A DNA stretch of 64,000 bases from NCBI GenBank assembly GCA_017427885.1, contig JAFRRW010000017.1, forward strand, positions 62,001-126,000. The letters run 5' to 3'. Below, one piece after another: positions 26,686 to 35,081 of the stretch. Made by a program: the position numbers and the translations under genes. A model generated the notes under the pieces. The model was not told where the DNA came from and searched no databases. It saw only the letters and a program-made list of their open reading frames with translations. How positions within the stretch are numbered: position 1 is the first letter of the stretch; every line of letters starts with the position of its first letter. The stretch comes from Bacteroidales bacterium (GTDB lineage: Bacteria; Bacteroidota; Bacteroidia; Bacteroidales; UBA932).

Positions 26686-28008
26686 TTATTCGTTGGCCTT
26701 CGCCCAGTACTTCAGGAGGGCGATGGCCTTGCAGAGCACTCCGGCCGACCCCTTGAATTCAGCGGAACCACTGGGCACGCAGCCGGGTCCGTACCACTCG
26801 TAGAAATCACCGTTGACGATCACACGGTCCAGCATGGGGCGTACCTCCTGGTATGCCTCGGCGACGAAACCGTTGAGTATCAACTGCTGTATCATCCTTC
26901 CGCCGAACCAGGTCCAGTCCCCTCCGTTCTGGTAGTTGAAGGGGGTCTTCATCCCGACGGGGAAGAACCCGGCGGGATAGGTCGGATAGACGGTCAAGCC
27001 GATGGAAGGCATTCCGGAGGCCTTCACGTTGGCCAGCATGTCATCGTTGACCTTGCGGATCTCGTCCTTTGACAGCAGCCCTGCCTCGATGGCGATGGCG
27101 GTCCCTCCGTGATAATAAATCAGGCTCTCGTCGAAATCCACGGCCTCAGGCTTGCCCTCCGGATAGAGGTGAGGGATGTAACGGCCTCCCTTGGAATCCC
27201 AGAGCCATCTGCGGATATTCTTTTCGAAAGATGCCCGGAGGGTATCCCACCTGGTCCGTCCGGCCTCGTCGAGATATGCGAGGTCGCGCAGCGCGATGAC
27301 CATCATCGCGTTGTCATAGATGTCAATCGTAACGGTAGAGCCGGGACCGATGTCAACGCAGTTCACCGGGTCGTTCTCGACATCCCCCCAGTCGGCCGTA
27401 AGGGCCCCGGTAAGCAACTGGTATCCGGCATCGAATTTCTCCCGCATAAGATAATCCATAGCCTCCTCCAGGCGCTTCAGGACGGTCTTTCCTGCCATAT
27501 CCGCGGAAAGGAAATCCCTGTCGCCGCTCTTTTCGACATACTTGCGGACCGCCTGGACCAGGGAGGTTTCCTGGTCGGTCTCGACGGTGTTCTTGAATCC
27601 GACATACCCTGGTGCCGCGGGGGAAGTGAACAACTGGTCGTCCTTCCACGTGAAATCTTTCTCAAGGACGTATCCGTCGATGATTTCCCCATTCTCCTGC
27701 TGCATCAGGAAGAAAGTCGAGAGGGCATTCCTGACATCTCCGGGTTCCACCACCTCCAGTATGGTCTCGATGAAGGTGTTGAAATCCCTTATCCAGGTCT
27801 GGTTGTACCCGCTGCCGGCGTTATACCCTTTCTGTAGCAGTGCTCTGCCCATATTGTCCACAACGTCCAGCGTATTGTCGTGGAGGATGGCATTTGCAAG
27901 TTCCTTGTCCGAGTCGTTCCACGCCTTATTCCCGCGCGGACCGGAACAGGAAAGGCAAACCGCTGCAAAAGCAGCGATGATCAAGGTGCTTTTAATACTC
28001 ATTGTCAT
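26686..28008 (-). CDS. Six-hairpin glycosidase-like lipoprotein
   Basis: The 440-residue protein has a signal peptide ending around LSCS, an imperfect lipobox, and an (alpha/alpha)6 glycosidase-like body. The WIRDF near residue 69 and the C-terminal FYEWYGPG resemble the W-x-R-D and Glu regions of GH63-like and amylo-alpha-1,6-glucosidase-like enzymes; NGGDWTWFGGR is another conserved-looking block. Substrate unknown. Two starts are possible (28008 or 28002). The start lies only 12 bases behind the 3' end of tRNA-Arg, with no promoter between, so it is probably transcribed through the tRNA. Confidence 0.72.
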   Translation of the reverse strand: MTMSIKSTLIIAAFAAVCLSCSGPRGNKAWNDSDKELANAILHDNTLDVVDNMGRALLQKGYNAGSGYNQTWIRDFNTFIETILEVVEPGDVRNALSTFFLMQQENGEIIDGYVLEKDFTWKDDQLFTSPAAPGYVGFKNTVETDQETSLVQAVRKYVEKSGDRDFLSADMAGKTVLKRLEEAMDYLMREKFDAGYQLLTGALTADWGDVENDPVNCVDIGPGSTVTIDIYDNAMMVIALRDLAYLDEAGRTRWDTLRASFEKNIRRWLWDSKGGRYIPHLYPEGKPEAVDFDESLIYYHGGTAIAIEAGLLSKDEIRKVNDDMLANVKASGMPSIGLTVYPTYPAGFFPVGMKTPFNYQNGGDWTWFGGRMIQQLILNGFVAEAYQEVRPMLDRVIVNGDFYEWYGPGCVPSGSAEFKGSAGVLCKAIALLKYWAKANE

Positions 28009-28020
28009 TGTGATTATTCG

Positions 28021-28094
28021 TGATTCCGTTGGGATTCGAACCCAAGACCCACAGCTTAGAAGGCTGTTGCTCTATCCAGCTGAGCTACGGAACC
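28021..28094 (-). tRNA. tRNA-Arg (anticodon UCU)
   Basis: The minus strand folds as a full cloverleaf of 74 bases: acceptor GGTTCCG/CGGAATC with one G.U pair, D arm GCTC..GAGC, anticodon stem ACAGC/GCTGT with loop CTTCTAA (anticodon TCT, reading AGA and AGG), and T arm TTGGG-TTCGAAT-CCCAA. The discriminator is A and CCA is not encoded. AGG is a heavily used Arg codon in this window. Confidence 0.95.
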
Positions 28095-28107
28095 GTTCAC
28101 CGGGCTG

Positions 28108-28138
28108 CAAAGATAAACAGATTATTGTTATTAACCAA
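28108..28138 (-). promoter_or_regulatory. Promoter of tRNA-Arg
   Basis: TTG (28136-28138), 20 bases, then TATCTTTG (28108-28115) on the minus strand, a full match to the phylum consensus. The -7 box is 13 bases ahead of the tRNA 5' end, so the precursor leader is only a few bases. Confidence 0.8.
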
Positions 28139-28155
28139 CCCGGATCTATCCAGGA

Positions 28156-29571
28156 TCAGGCGCCGTGGAACAGGTACTCCGCCTGGACATCCCGTGTCAG
28201 GCGGGTGAAGAGTTCCTCGATAAGCCCGTCCGTTACGGCAAGGGCCCGTTTAAGGACCTTGTCGGAGAAGTCCTGGAGCATTTCCCGCGCTGCGATGGGC
28301 CGCGATCCGCAGATTGCCAGGTACTCTTCCTCCATCTCCTTCTGCCTAAGGTCGTTCTCGGCCTCGAGGTCGGCATAGGTCTTCTTGATGAGAGGAGCGT
28401 ACGCGTTGTAATCTACCATTCCCAGGGCGGACACCTTCCTGAAACGCCAGTACGCCGACACGGGGTCGGAATGCTTCGTCCCGACGGTGTATGGATGGGG
28501 ATAGGAAGTCACCCCCTGGTACAGCGGCAGGAAGACGCTCAGGTCGGCCATCCCCTCAGCCATATAGTCCAGGCAGCCGATCTCCTTGGGGAGCCAGGGC
28601 CTCACCTGAAGGATATGGGTGTTGATGGTCCTGAAAATGGACACCGGACGGTAGGGTTCCTTCGGGTTGGAATGGAGGTAGGGGTCGTGGGAGGTCCCGT
28701 CGTAATGGAAACGGAAAGCCTCGCGGATATCACTGATGGTAAGGGGCCTGTCGGCCTTCTGATACACCGGGAAGGCGTTTTTCCTCACATCCGTCTTCAC
28801 CGAAGGGGTGAACATCTTCTGGAGGCCCCAAACGCGGGGATAGTTATAGGTCCTGTCATTCTCGCTTTCCAGGGAATAAGCCTCGTGGAAATCGAAGTCC
28901 CCCTTCGAAGGGTCGTAAAGCCCTCCGGCAACGGCAAATTCCACCAGGTCCTTGGAAGCCAGGAAGTTCTGGCTGTCCTTAGGATTGTATTCGCGATACC
29001 TGCTCTGGTTGCCGGACACGAAATACATATCCTTCGTCATCCGGCGGGCCAGCCATCTGTGGCCTCCGGCGTTCTCCAGGTACCAGGTCTCCTTCGAATC
29101 CATGAAAGCCACCCCGAAGCCCTCGGCGCTTCCCTTCTCCTCGATGAGCGCACCGAGCCTCTTCACCCCTTCACGGGCCGAGGAAATGTACGGCAGCACG
29201 ATCTGGATCACGCTGTTCTCCCCTATTCCGTCCTCCACGTAAGGATCGAGGGCGAGGACCTTTTCACTGGAGAAGATGGTCTCCGTACCGCTCATTCCCA
29301 CTCCGAGGGTGTTGAATCCGGCCTCCCCCCAGTGGTAGGGCAGGTCCGCCCTCTCCAGGGCGCTGAAACCAAGCCTCCGGCGTGGAAGTTTCATCCGGAA
29401 CGGGCCGTCCAGGGCCACGAATTCCTCAGGGCCCTCGTCGGTGTCCCCGTAAACGGCCAACTTTGTAGCCTTCACGGCGTTGGAATCGTCCGAACGGCCA
29501 TAGACCATCGAACCGTCCGCCATCATCCCGCTGCCGACCATTATGGTCGTGCAGGCCTCATTCACATTCAT
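28156..29571 (-). CDS. C69-family dipeptidase
   Basis: The 471-residue protein belongs to the C69 N-terminal-nucleophile hydrolases (PepD type) that cleave dipeptides. It starts MNVNEACTTIMVGSGMMADGSMVYGRSDD, where the Cys at position 7 is the expected nucleophile, so only six residues need removal and no signal peptide is present, unlike many exported Bacteroidetes members. Other blocks are GEAGFNTLGVGMSGTETI and DSKETWYLENAGGHRW. It lies 17 bases downstream of gpmA. A cytoplasmic place is inferred from the missing signal. Confidence 0.88.
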   Translation of the reverse strand: MNVNEACTTIMVGSGMMADGSMVYGRSDDSNAVKATKLAVYGDTDEGPEEFVALDGPFRMKLPRRRLGFSALERADLPYHWGEAGFNTLGVGMSGTETIFSSEKVLALDPYVEDGIGENSVIQIVLPYISSAREGVKRLGALIEEKGSAEGFGVAFMDSKETWYLENAGGHRWLARRMTKDMYFVSGNQSRYREYNPKDSQNFLASKDLVEFAVAGGLYDPSKGDFDFHEAYSLESENDRTYNYPRVWGLQKMFTPSVKTDVRKNAFPVYQKADRPLTISDIREAFRFHYDGTSHDPYLHSNPKEPYRPVSIFRTINTHILQVRPWLPKEIGCLDYMAEGMADLSVFLPLYQGVTSYPHPYTVGTKHSDPVSAYWRFRKVSALGMVDYNAYAPLIKKTYADLEAENDLRQKEMEEEYLAICGSRPIAAREMLQDFSDKVLKRALAVTDGLIEELFTRLTRDVQAEYLFHGA

Positions 29572-29588
29572 ATCCTGTCTTTATGGAT

Positions 29589-30341
29589 TTATTTCTTGGC
29601 CTTTCCCTGGTTGGCCACGGCCGTCATCTTGGCCTTGATGGCCTCCTGGTCGCCGAGGTAGTAATCCTTCACGAAATTTCCCTCATCGTCGAATTCGAAC
29701 ACGTAGGGAACTGCGGTGGGGATGTTCAGGGCGGCGATGTCGGCGTCGGAGATGCCCTTGAGGTACTTCACGATGGAGCGCAGGCTGTTGCCGTGTGCGA
29801 CTACCGCGATGGGCTTCTCGCTCTTCATCATATCGGGATAGATGACGTCAAGCCAGTAGGGAATGGTCCTTTTAACCGTATCGCAAAGCGCTTCAGTGCG
29901 GGGAAGGTCCTTGTCGTCGACCTCGGCGTAACGGGGGTCGAACCTGGGGTTGCGGGGATCGTCCTCGGGTATGGGAAGGGGAGCCACGTCATAGCTCCTT
30001 CTCCAGACGTGAACCTGCTCGTCGCCGTACTTGGCGGCGGTTTCAGCCTTGTTCAGGCCCTGGAGGTTGCCATAATGCTTTTCGTTCAGCTTCCAGCTCT
30101 TCACCACCGGGATCCAGTCCAGGTCCATCGCGTCCAGGACGTTGTTGAGAGTCTTAACGGCCCTCTTGAGGTAGGAGGTGTAGGCCTTTTCGAAAGTATA
30201 ACCTTCCTGCTTCAGCAGAACGCCCGCATCGTGGGCTTCCTGCACGCCTTTCTCGCTGAGGTCGACGTCCGTCCACCCCGTGAACCTGTTTTCCTTGTTC
30301 CACTGGCTCTCGCCGTGTCTGATCAATACTACCTTTTTCAT
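29589..30341 (-). CDS. gpmA: 2,3-bisphosphoglycerate-dependent phosphoglycerate mutase
   Basis: GpmA interconverts 3- and 2-phosphoglycerate in glycolysis. From the [20 protein letters not shown] start the protein has 250 residues, the normal length. The phospho-acceptor His is in LIRHGE, and [18 protein letters not shown]-like [16 protein letters not shown] and VAHGNSLR are all present. An in-frame ATG 15 codons upstream (30386) falls upstream of the -7 box at 30374-30381 and is rejected as start. Confidence 0.96.
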   Translation of the reverse strand: MKKVVLIRHGESQWNKENRFTGWTDVDLSEKGVQEAHDAGVLLKQEGYTFEKAYTSYLKRAVKTLNNVLDAMDLDWIPVVKSWKLNEKHYGNLQGLNKAETAAKYGDEQVHVWRRSYDVAPLPIPEDDPRNPRFDPRYAEVDDKDLPRTEALCDTVKRTIPYWLDVIYPDMMKSEKPIAVVAHGNSLRSIVKYLKGISDADIAALNIPTAVPYVFEFDDEGNFVKDYYLGDQEAIKAKMTAVANQGKAKK

Positions 30342-30373
30342 ATCAATGTGTTTTACGTTTGTTTTCCATCTTA

Positions 30374-30381
30374 CAAATATA
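30374..30381 (-). promoter_or_regulatory. -7 box TATATTTG for gpmA
   Basis: TATATTTG on the minus strand fits TAnnTTTG and lies 32 bases ahead of the chosen gpmA start. The best TTTG upstream is only 15 bases away, so the -33 element is poor. Confidence 0.55.
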
Positions 30382-30430
30382 ACCAAAATTCTTCAACAAA
30401 CCGACTACGTGAAGGATGATGAAAAATGAT

Positions 30431-30438
30431 TATATTTA
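30431..30438 (+). promoter_or_regulatory. Probable -7 box TATATTTA for the prolyl oligopeptidase
   Basis: TATATTTA is one base from TAnnTTTG and lies 18 bases ahead of the ATG at 30457. It argues against the ATG at 30445, which would sit at or before the transcription start. No -33 element is clear. Confidence 0.4.
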
Positions 30439-30456
30439 CGGAAAATGACGAATGAT

Positions 30457-32556
30457 ATGAAAAAATTGATTCTGGTTATATCTATGGCGACAATGACGAT
30501 GGTTGCCGGGGCGCAGGTCAACTATCCCGCTCCGGTGAAGGACGGAACGAAGGACGTGTATTTCGGCACGGAGGTGGCAGACCCTTACAGGTGGCTGGAA
30601 GATGAGAACGGCGCGGCCACGAAGGCCTGGGTGGAGGCGGAGAACGCAGTTACCGCTAAGTATTTCAGCAAGATCAAGTTCAGGGACAAACTGCTGAAAA
30701 GGCTGAACGAAGTGTCCGATTACGAGAAACTGTCCGCCCCGTTCAAAAGGGCCGGGAAGACCTTCTTCTACAAGAACTCAGGCCTCCAGAACCAAAGCGT
30801 CCTGTACGTGAAGGACTCCGAGGATGCGGAACCCCGAGTTTTCCTCGATCCAAACGCCCTTTCCGACGACGGTACCGTGGCCCTCAACGGCATCTACTTC
30901 TCCAATGACGAGAAACATATGGCCTATTCCATCTCCCGCAGCGGCAGCGACTGGAGGGAGTTCTATGTAATGGAAACGGCCACCGGGAAACTTCTTCCCG
31001 ACCATATCGAATGGGCCAAGTTCAGCGGCGCCGCCTGGAAGGGGGACGGCTTCTACTACAGTGCCTACGACGCCCCGACAGGCGGCAGGGAATTCACCAA
31101 CGTCAACGAGGGCCACAAGGTCTATTACCACAAGATCGGCACTCCCCAGAGCGAGGACAGGCTGTTCTACTGCAATCCGATGTATCCACAGCGGTTCTAC
31201 CTCGTGGACGTGAGCGAAGACGAGAAGGTGATGTACCTCTACGAGGACGGTATGGGCACAGGCAACCTTCTGTACGTGAAAGACCTGACGAATCCGGACT
31301 CCCAGTTCATGCAGATGGTTTCCGATTATGATTTCAACTACTCCCCCATCGCGGAGGACGGTAACACCATCTATATCCTTACCAACTACGGAGCCCCGAA
31401 ATACAGGATAATGGCGGCCGATCTCGCCCGTCCAGGAATCAAGGACTGGAAAGAGATCCTGCCGGAACAGGAGAATGTGATCGACGGCATCTACCCCGTG
31501 GCGGACAAACTCATAATTTCCTTTATGAAGGACGCCTGCACCCACAGCTATGTATATGACTACCAGGGGAACAGGCTCTCGGAAATCGCCCTCCCCTCCG
31601 TGGGAGCCGCCGGTTTCTCCTGCCGGAAGGACCATCCTGAGTGCTTCTATACCTTCTCCTCCTTCACCGTTCCCTCCACGATCTACAGTTATGATTTGGC
31701 GACTGGGAAGAGCACCCTCTACGACTCTCCGAAGGTGAACTTCGACCCCTCCGCCTACGAGAGCGTACAGGTCTTCTTCCCCAGCAGGGACGGCACCAGC
31801 ATCCCTATGTTCCTTACCTATCGCAAAGGCCTGAAACTCAATGGCAAGAATCCTGTCTACCTATATGGATACGGCGGATTCAACATCGCCCTCAACCCCG
31901 GCTTCTCAGCCACCAGGATCCCCTTCCTCGAGAAAGGCGGTATCTACGCCCAAGTGAATCTCCGGGGCGGAAGCGAATACGGCGAGGAATGGCACCTGGC
32001 CGGGACCAAGATGAACAAGCAGAACGTGTTCGACGACTTCATAGGGGCTGCTGAATGGCTGATAGCCAACAAGTATACCGACCCTTCCCATCTTGCGATA
32101 GTCGGCGGCAGCAACGGCGGCCTGCTGGTGGGCGCCTGCATGACGCAGAGGCCCGAACTGTTCGGAGTCGCCATCCCCCAGGTGGGAGTGATGGACATGC
32201 TCCGCTACCATAAGTTCACAATCGGATGGAACTGGGCCGGAGACTACGGCACCAGCGAAGACAGTCCGGAGATGTTCAAATATCTGCTGGGATATTCTCC
32301 CCTGCACAACCTCAGGCCCGGCACCCGCTATCCCGCGACATTGGTAACCACGGCCGACCACGACGACCGCGTTGTGCCCGCACACTCCTTCAAGTTCGCG
32401 GCCACCCTTCAGGAATGCCAGACCGGCGAAGCCCCCTGCCTGATCCGCATCGACACCAAAGCCGGCCACGGCGGCGGCAAGCCGATGTCAAAGCGGCTGG
32501 AGGAGCAGGCGGACATCTACTCCTTCATATTGTATAATATGGGTTTGAAATACTAA
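30457..32556 (+). CDS. Prolyl oligopeptidase, S9A family, secreted
   Basis: The 699-residue serine peptidase cuts short peptides after proline. A signal peptide (MKKLILVISMATMTMVAGAQ) suggests periplasmic location. The N-terminal beta-propeller domain covers roughly residues 75-400; the alpha/beta-hydrolase domain has VGGSNGGLL with Ser552, ADHDDRVVPAHS with the catalytic Asp near 636-637, and KAGHGGGKP with His671. The full catalytic set and normal length indicate an active enzyme. The start is set by the signal peptide and the -7 box. Confidence 0.95.
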   Translation: MKKLILVISMATMTMVAGAQVNYPAPVKDGTKDVYFGTEVADPYRWLEDENGAATKAWVEAENAVTAKYFSKIKFRDKLLKRLNEVSDYEKLSAPFKRAGKTFFYKNSGLQNQSVLYVKDSEDAEPRVFLDPNALSDDGTVALNGIYFSNDEKHMAYSISRSGSDWREFYVMETATGKLLPDHIEWAKFSGAAWKGDGFYYSAYDAPTGGREFTNVNEGHKVYYHKIGTPQSEDRLFYCNPMYPQRFYLVDVSEDEKVMYLYEDGMGTGNLLYVKDLTNPDSQFMQMVSDYDFNYSPIAEDGNTIYILTNYGAPKYRIMAADLARPGIKDWKEILPEQENVIDGIYPVADKLIISFMKDACTHSYVYDYQGNRLSEIALPSVGAAGFSCRKDHPECFYTFSSFTVPSTIYSYDLATGKSTLYDSPKVNFDPSAYESVQVFFPSRDGTSIPMFLTYRKGLKLNGKNPVYLYGYGGFNIALNPGFSATRIPFLEKGGIYAQVNLRGGSEYGEEWHLAGTKMNKQNVFDDFIGAAEWLIANKYTDPSHLAIVGGSNGGLLVGACMTQRPELFGVAIPQVGVMDMLRYHKFTIGWNWAGDYGTSEDSPEMFKYLLGYSPLHNLRPGTRYPATLVTTADHDDRVVPAHSFKFAATLQECQTGEAPCLIRIDTKAGHGGGKPMSKRLEEQADIYSFILYNMGLKY

Positions 32557-32572
32557 CTGTCCGTTTCTGGCT

Positions 32573-33958
32573 CTAAGCCCCGAACGAGGCGAAGAATCCG
32601 GGGAACAGGACCATCGTAATCAGGTATCCCACGACGGTCGAGACGATCACGCTGATCAGTCCCGGCATCATGAAACTGTGGTTCAGCAGATATTTGCCTA
32701 TCACCGTCGTGCCTGACCGGTCGAAGTTCACGGTGGCGATGTCGGAAGGATAGTTGGGGATGAAGAAATAGCCGTACACGCTGGGAAGGACTCCAAGGAG
32801 GACCGGACCTGCGATTCCGAGGGAATAGGCCAGCGGCAGCATCGCGACCACCACGGCCCCCTGGGAATTGATCAGGACGGACACCAGGAAGAACACGAAG
32901 GCTATGGCCCAGGGCCATTTCTCCACAACACCCATCAGCATCGATTTCATCTCGTCCAGATAATTCGCGAAATAAGTATCTGCCAGCCAGGCGATTCCGA
33001 AAATGGCCACGACAGCCACCATACCTGACTGCCATACGGCTCCGGCGACTGCCTTCTTGGGCTCCGCCTTGCAGAAAATGATGTTGATGGCGGCGGCCGT
33101 CAGCATTATGATCTGGATGATGAGGTTCATCTTGGGAATGCCCATCGCGTTCGCGAGGGTTACGCTCTCCCCTCCTTTGTCGACGTGGATCATCTGGCAG
33201 AAAGCGAAGCCGACTATGATGATGAGGGAAGTGAGGAACACATAGACGGAAGCCTTGGCAGGACGGGTGATGACCTTGTCGAGGGTGGTCGCGGAACCGC
33301 CGTAGATGAAGGCCCTCTGCTCAGGGTCGGCGATCCTGGCCTGGAAGGCGGGGTCCTTGTCAAGGTCCTTGCCCCTGCGGTATGAGGCCGCGGAAGCCAG
33401 CAGGATTCCTATGATGCAGGCCGGAAGGGTGACCATCAGCACCTGGGGGATGGACACCATATAGCCGTTAGCGTTGGAGATGGTGACGAATCCGACGACG
33501 GCGGCCGCGATCGGGGAGCAGGTTATACCCACCTGGGAGGCTATGGAAGCCACTCCGCAAGGCCTTTCAGGGCGTATTCCCTTCTTGAGGGCGATGTCGC
33601 AGATGATGGGCATTATGGTATAGACAACGTGGCCGGTACCTACCAGGACGGTGAGGAAGAAGGTGGTCAGGGGGGCCATGAAGGTGATGTGGTCCGGATG
33701 TTTACGGAGCATCTTCTCCGCGATCTGGATCATCCAGTCCATACCTCCGGATGCCTGCAGGGTGCCGGCGCAGGTCACCGCGGCTATAATGATGTAGATG
33801 ACGTCTGTCGGCGGCGTGCCCGGCTTGAGGCCGAAGCCGAAAACGAGAATGGCCAGGCCGATGCCTGAAATGGCGCCGAGGGCGAGGCTCCCGTACCTTG
33901 AGCCGACATAGAGGGCGGCAAGGACGATGAGGAGCTGTATGATCATCGAGAAAGTCAT
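32573..33958 (-). CDS. Anaerobic C4-dicarboxylate transporter (Dcu family)
   Basis: The 461-residue protein has about ten to twelve hydrophobic segments and matches DcuA/DcuB-type carriers that exchange fumarate, malate, aspartate and succinate under anaerobic conditions. Blocks such as YIIIAAVTCAGTLQASGGMDWMI, VGTGHVVYTIMPIICDIA and SIASQVGITCSPIAAAVV are characteristic of the family. This fits a fermentative, succinate-forming anaerobe with Rnf. It is convergent with the peptidase gene and divergent from the secreted protein at 34074. Confidence 0.9.
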   Translation of the reverse strand: MTFSMIIQLLIVLAALYVGSRYGSLALGAISGIGLAILVFGFGLKPGTPPTDVIYIIIAAVTCAGTLQASGGMDWMIQIAEKMLRKHPDHITFMAPLTTFFLTVLVGTGHVVYTIMPIICDIALKKGIRPERPCGVASIASQVGITCSPIAAAVVGFVTISNANGYMVSIPQVLMVTLPACIIGILLASAASYRRGKDLDKDPAFQARIADPEQRAFIYGGSATTLDKVITRPAKASVYVFLTSLIIIVGFAFCQMIHVDKGGESVTLANAMGIPKMNLIIQIIMLTAAAINIIFCKAEPKKAVAGAVWQSGMVAVVAIFGIAWLADTYFANYLDEMKSMLMGVVEKWPWAIAFVFFLVSVLINSQGAVVVAMLPLAYSLGIAGPVLLGVLPSVYGYFFIPNYPSDIATVNFDRSGTTVIGKYLLNHSFMMPGLISVIVSTVVGYLITMVLFPGFFASFGA

Positions 33959-33997
33959 GGGAAATGACGGTTTTAGTTTTAATTATGCAGATTTAGA

Positions 33998-34005
33998 CAA
34001 AGATA
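33998..34005 (-). promoter_or_regulatory. -7 box TATCTTTG for the dicarboxylate transporter
   Basis: TATCTTTG on the minus strand is a perfect TAnnTTTG and lies 39 bases ahead of the gene start. The upstream element is unclear. Confidence 0.55.
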
Positions 34006-34041
34006 ACGAAAAAACTTTCATCCTCGGCACGTATTTTTCAG

Positions 34042-34049
34042 TATATTTG
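34042..34049 (+). promoter_or_regulatory. -7 box TATATTTG for the secreted protein
   Basis: TATATTTG is a perfect TAnnTTTG, 24 bases ahead of the ATG at 34074; a weak TTTC lies 22 bases upstream. It places transcription start near 34056 and excludes an in-frame ATG at 33927. Confidence 0.55.
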
Positions 34050-34073
34050 CACGTTCAAACTAAAATCTTACAT

Positions 34074-35072
34074 ATGGACATCTTCAGAAAAACCCTCCTG
34101 GCAGTGGCCGCCGCCGCTTTCTGCGTTCCCGCCATTTCCCAGGACCTCATCCGCAGCAATTACAAATATAACGGATACAACCATATCCGCACCGAAAGGA
34201 TAAAGGTCGATGCGGGGGACAAGCATCCCTTCATGACGAGCCTGGAGTATATCGGTTTCCCCGACGGCTCCACCGCCTATATGCTGGAACTGGACTACAT
34301 CTCCAATGTTTCCAAGAACGCCCCCAAGGGAGTCCCCTTCTCCGCCACCGCCACCGACGGAAAGATCATCAACGCCAAGCAGATCTATGTGGAGACCACC
34401 GACAAGAGGGCTTTCCCCGGCCCCGACGGCAAGCCGATTTACTGGAACAAGGTCCAGTACCTCCTGGAAGAGGGTGCGGTCCAGAAAATTGCCTCCGGCG
34501 TGAAGAACACCGACCTCGCCTTCAGTTTCGAACCTGACGACTACATCAGCACCAACTACTCCAACGACGAATTCGGCAAGGCCGTCAAGGAACTCTACTA
34601 CGCCATCAAGTCCGAAAAACCCGAGACCGAGGAACTCGGGGACTGGATCGGGACCTACTCGAACCAGAAGAACAGCCTCACCGTCATCACCAAGAACGTC
34701 AACGTAAAGGGAGACGCAGTTCCCTTCGTGATGTCGATGACCTATATGTACTTCAAGGAAACCCACGAGGAAGGCTATGACCTCAACCTTGCCATCAAGA
34801 GCGACAAGGTCGGTCTTATCGCCATCGACACGCCCGTCATCCTCACGCTGGAGGACGGAGGCACCGTCGAACTCAAGCAGGAAAGGGACGCCGAGGGCAT
34901 CCTCTTCCTGTATCCTGACATTGATCAGATCAAGAAAATCATCCGCGGAAACGTGACCGCCATCAAGGTCGCCACCCCGGGCAAGGGTTTCACCGACACC
35001 TTCTCCAACGGAGTTTTCTCAGGGACTCTGTTCGTGCTCTACAACACGCTGCAGACCGTTTCGGTCCTCTGA
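34074..35072 (+). CDS. Secreted protein of unknown function with a probable internal duplication
   Basis: The 332-residue protein has a signal peptide (MDIFRKTLLAVAAAAFCVPAIS, then QD). I recognise no named family. Two halves of about 150 residues look related: each has a Y/F-rich strand region with a 'TDGKIINAKQIYVE' or 'EDGGTVELKQ' type element and ends with DDYISTNYSNDEFGKAVKELYY or GKGFTDTFSNGVFSGTLFVLY. The alternating hydrophobic pattern suggests beta-rich domains. It has its own promoter and is convergent with ptsI. Confidence 0.65.
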   Translation: MDIFRKTLLAVAAAAFCVPAISQDLIRSNYKYNGYNHIRTERIKVDAGDKHPFMTSLEYIGFPDGSTAYMLELDYISNVSKNAPKGVPFSATATDGKIINAKQIYVETTDKRAFPGPDGKPIYWNKVQYLLEEGAVQKIASGVKNTDLAFSFEPDDYISTNYSNDEFGKAVKELYYAIKSEKPETEELGDWIGTYSNQKNSLTVITKNVNVKGDAVPFVMSMTYMYFKETHEEGYDLNLAIKSDKVGLIAIDTPVILTLEDGGTVELKQERDAEGILFLYPDIDQIKKIIRGNVTAIKVATPGKGFTDTFSNGVFSGTLFVLYNTLQTVSVL

Positions 35073-35081
35073 CATTAAGAT

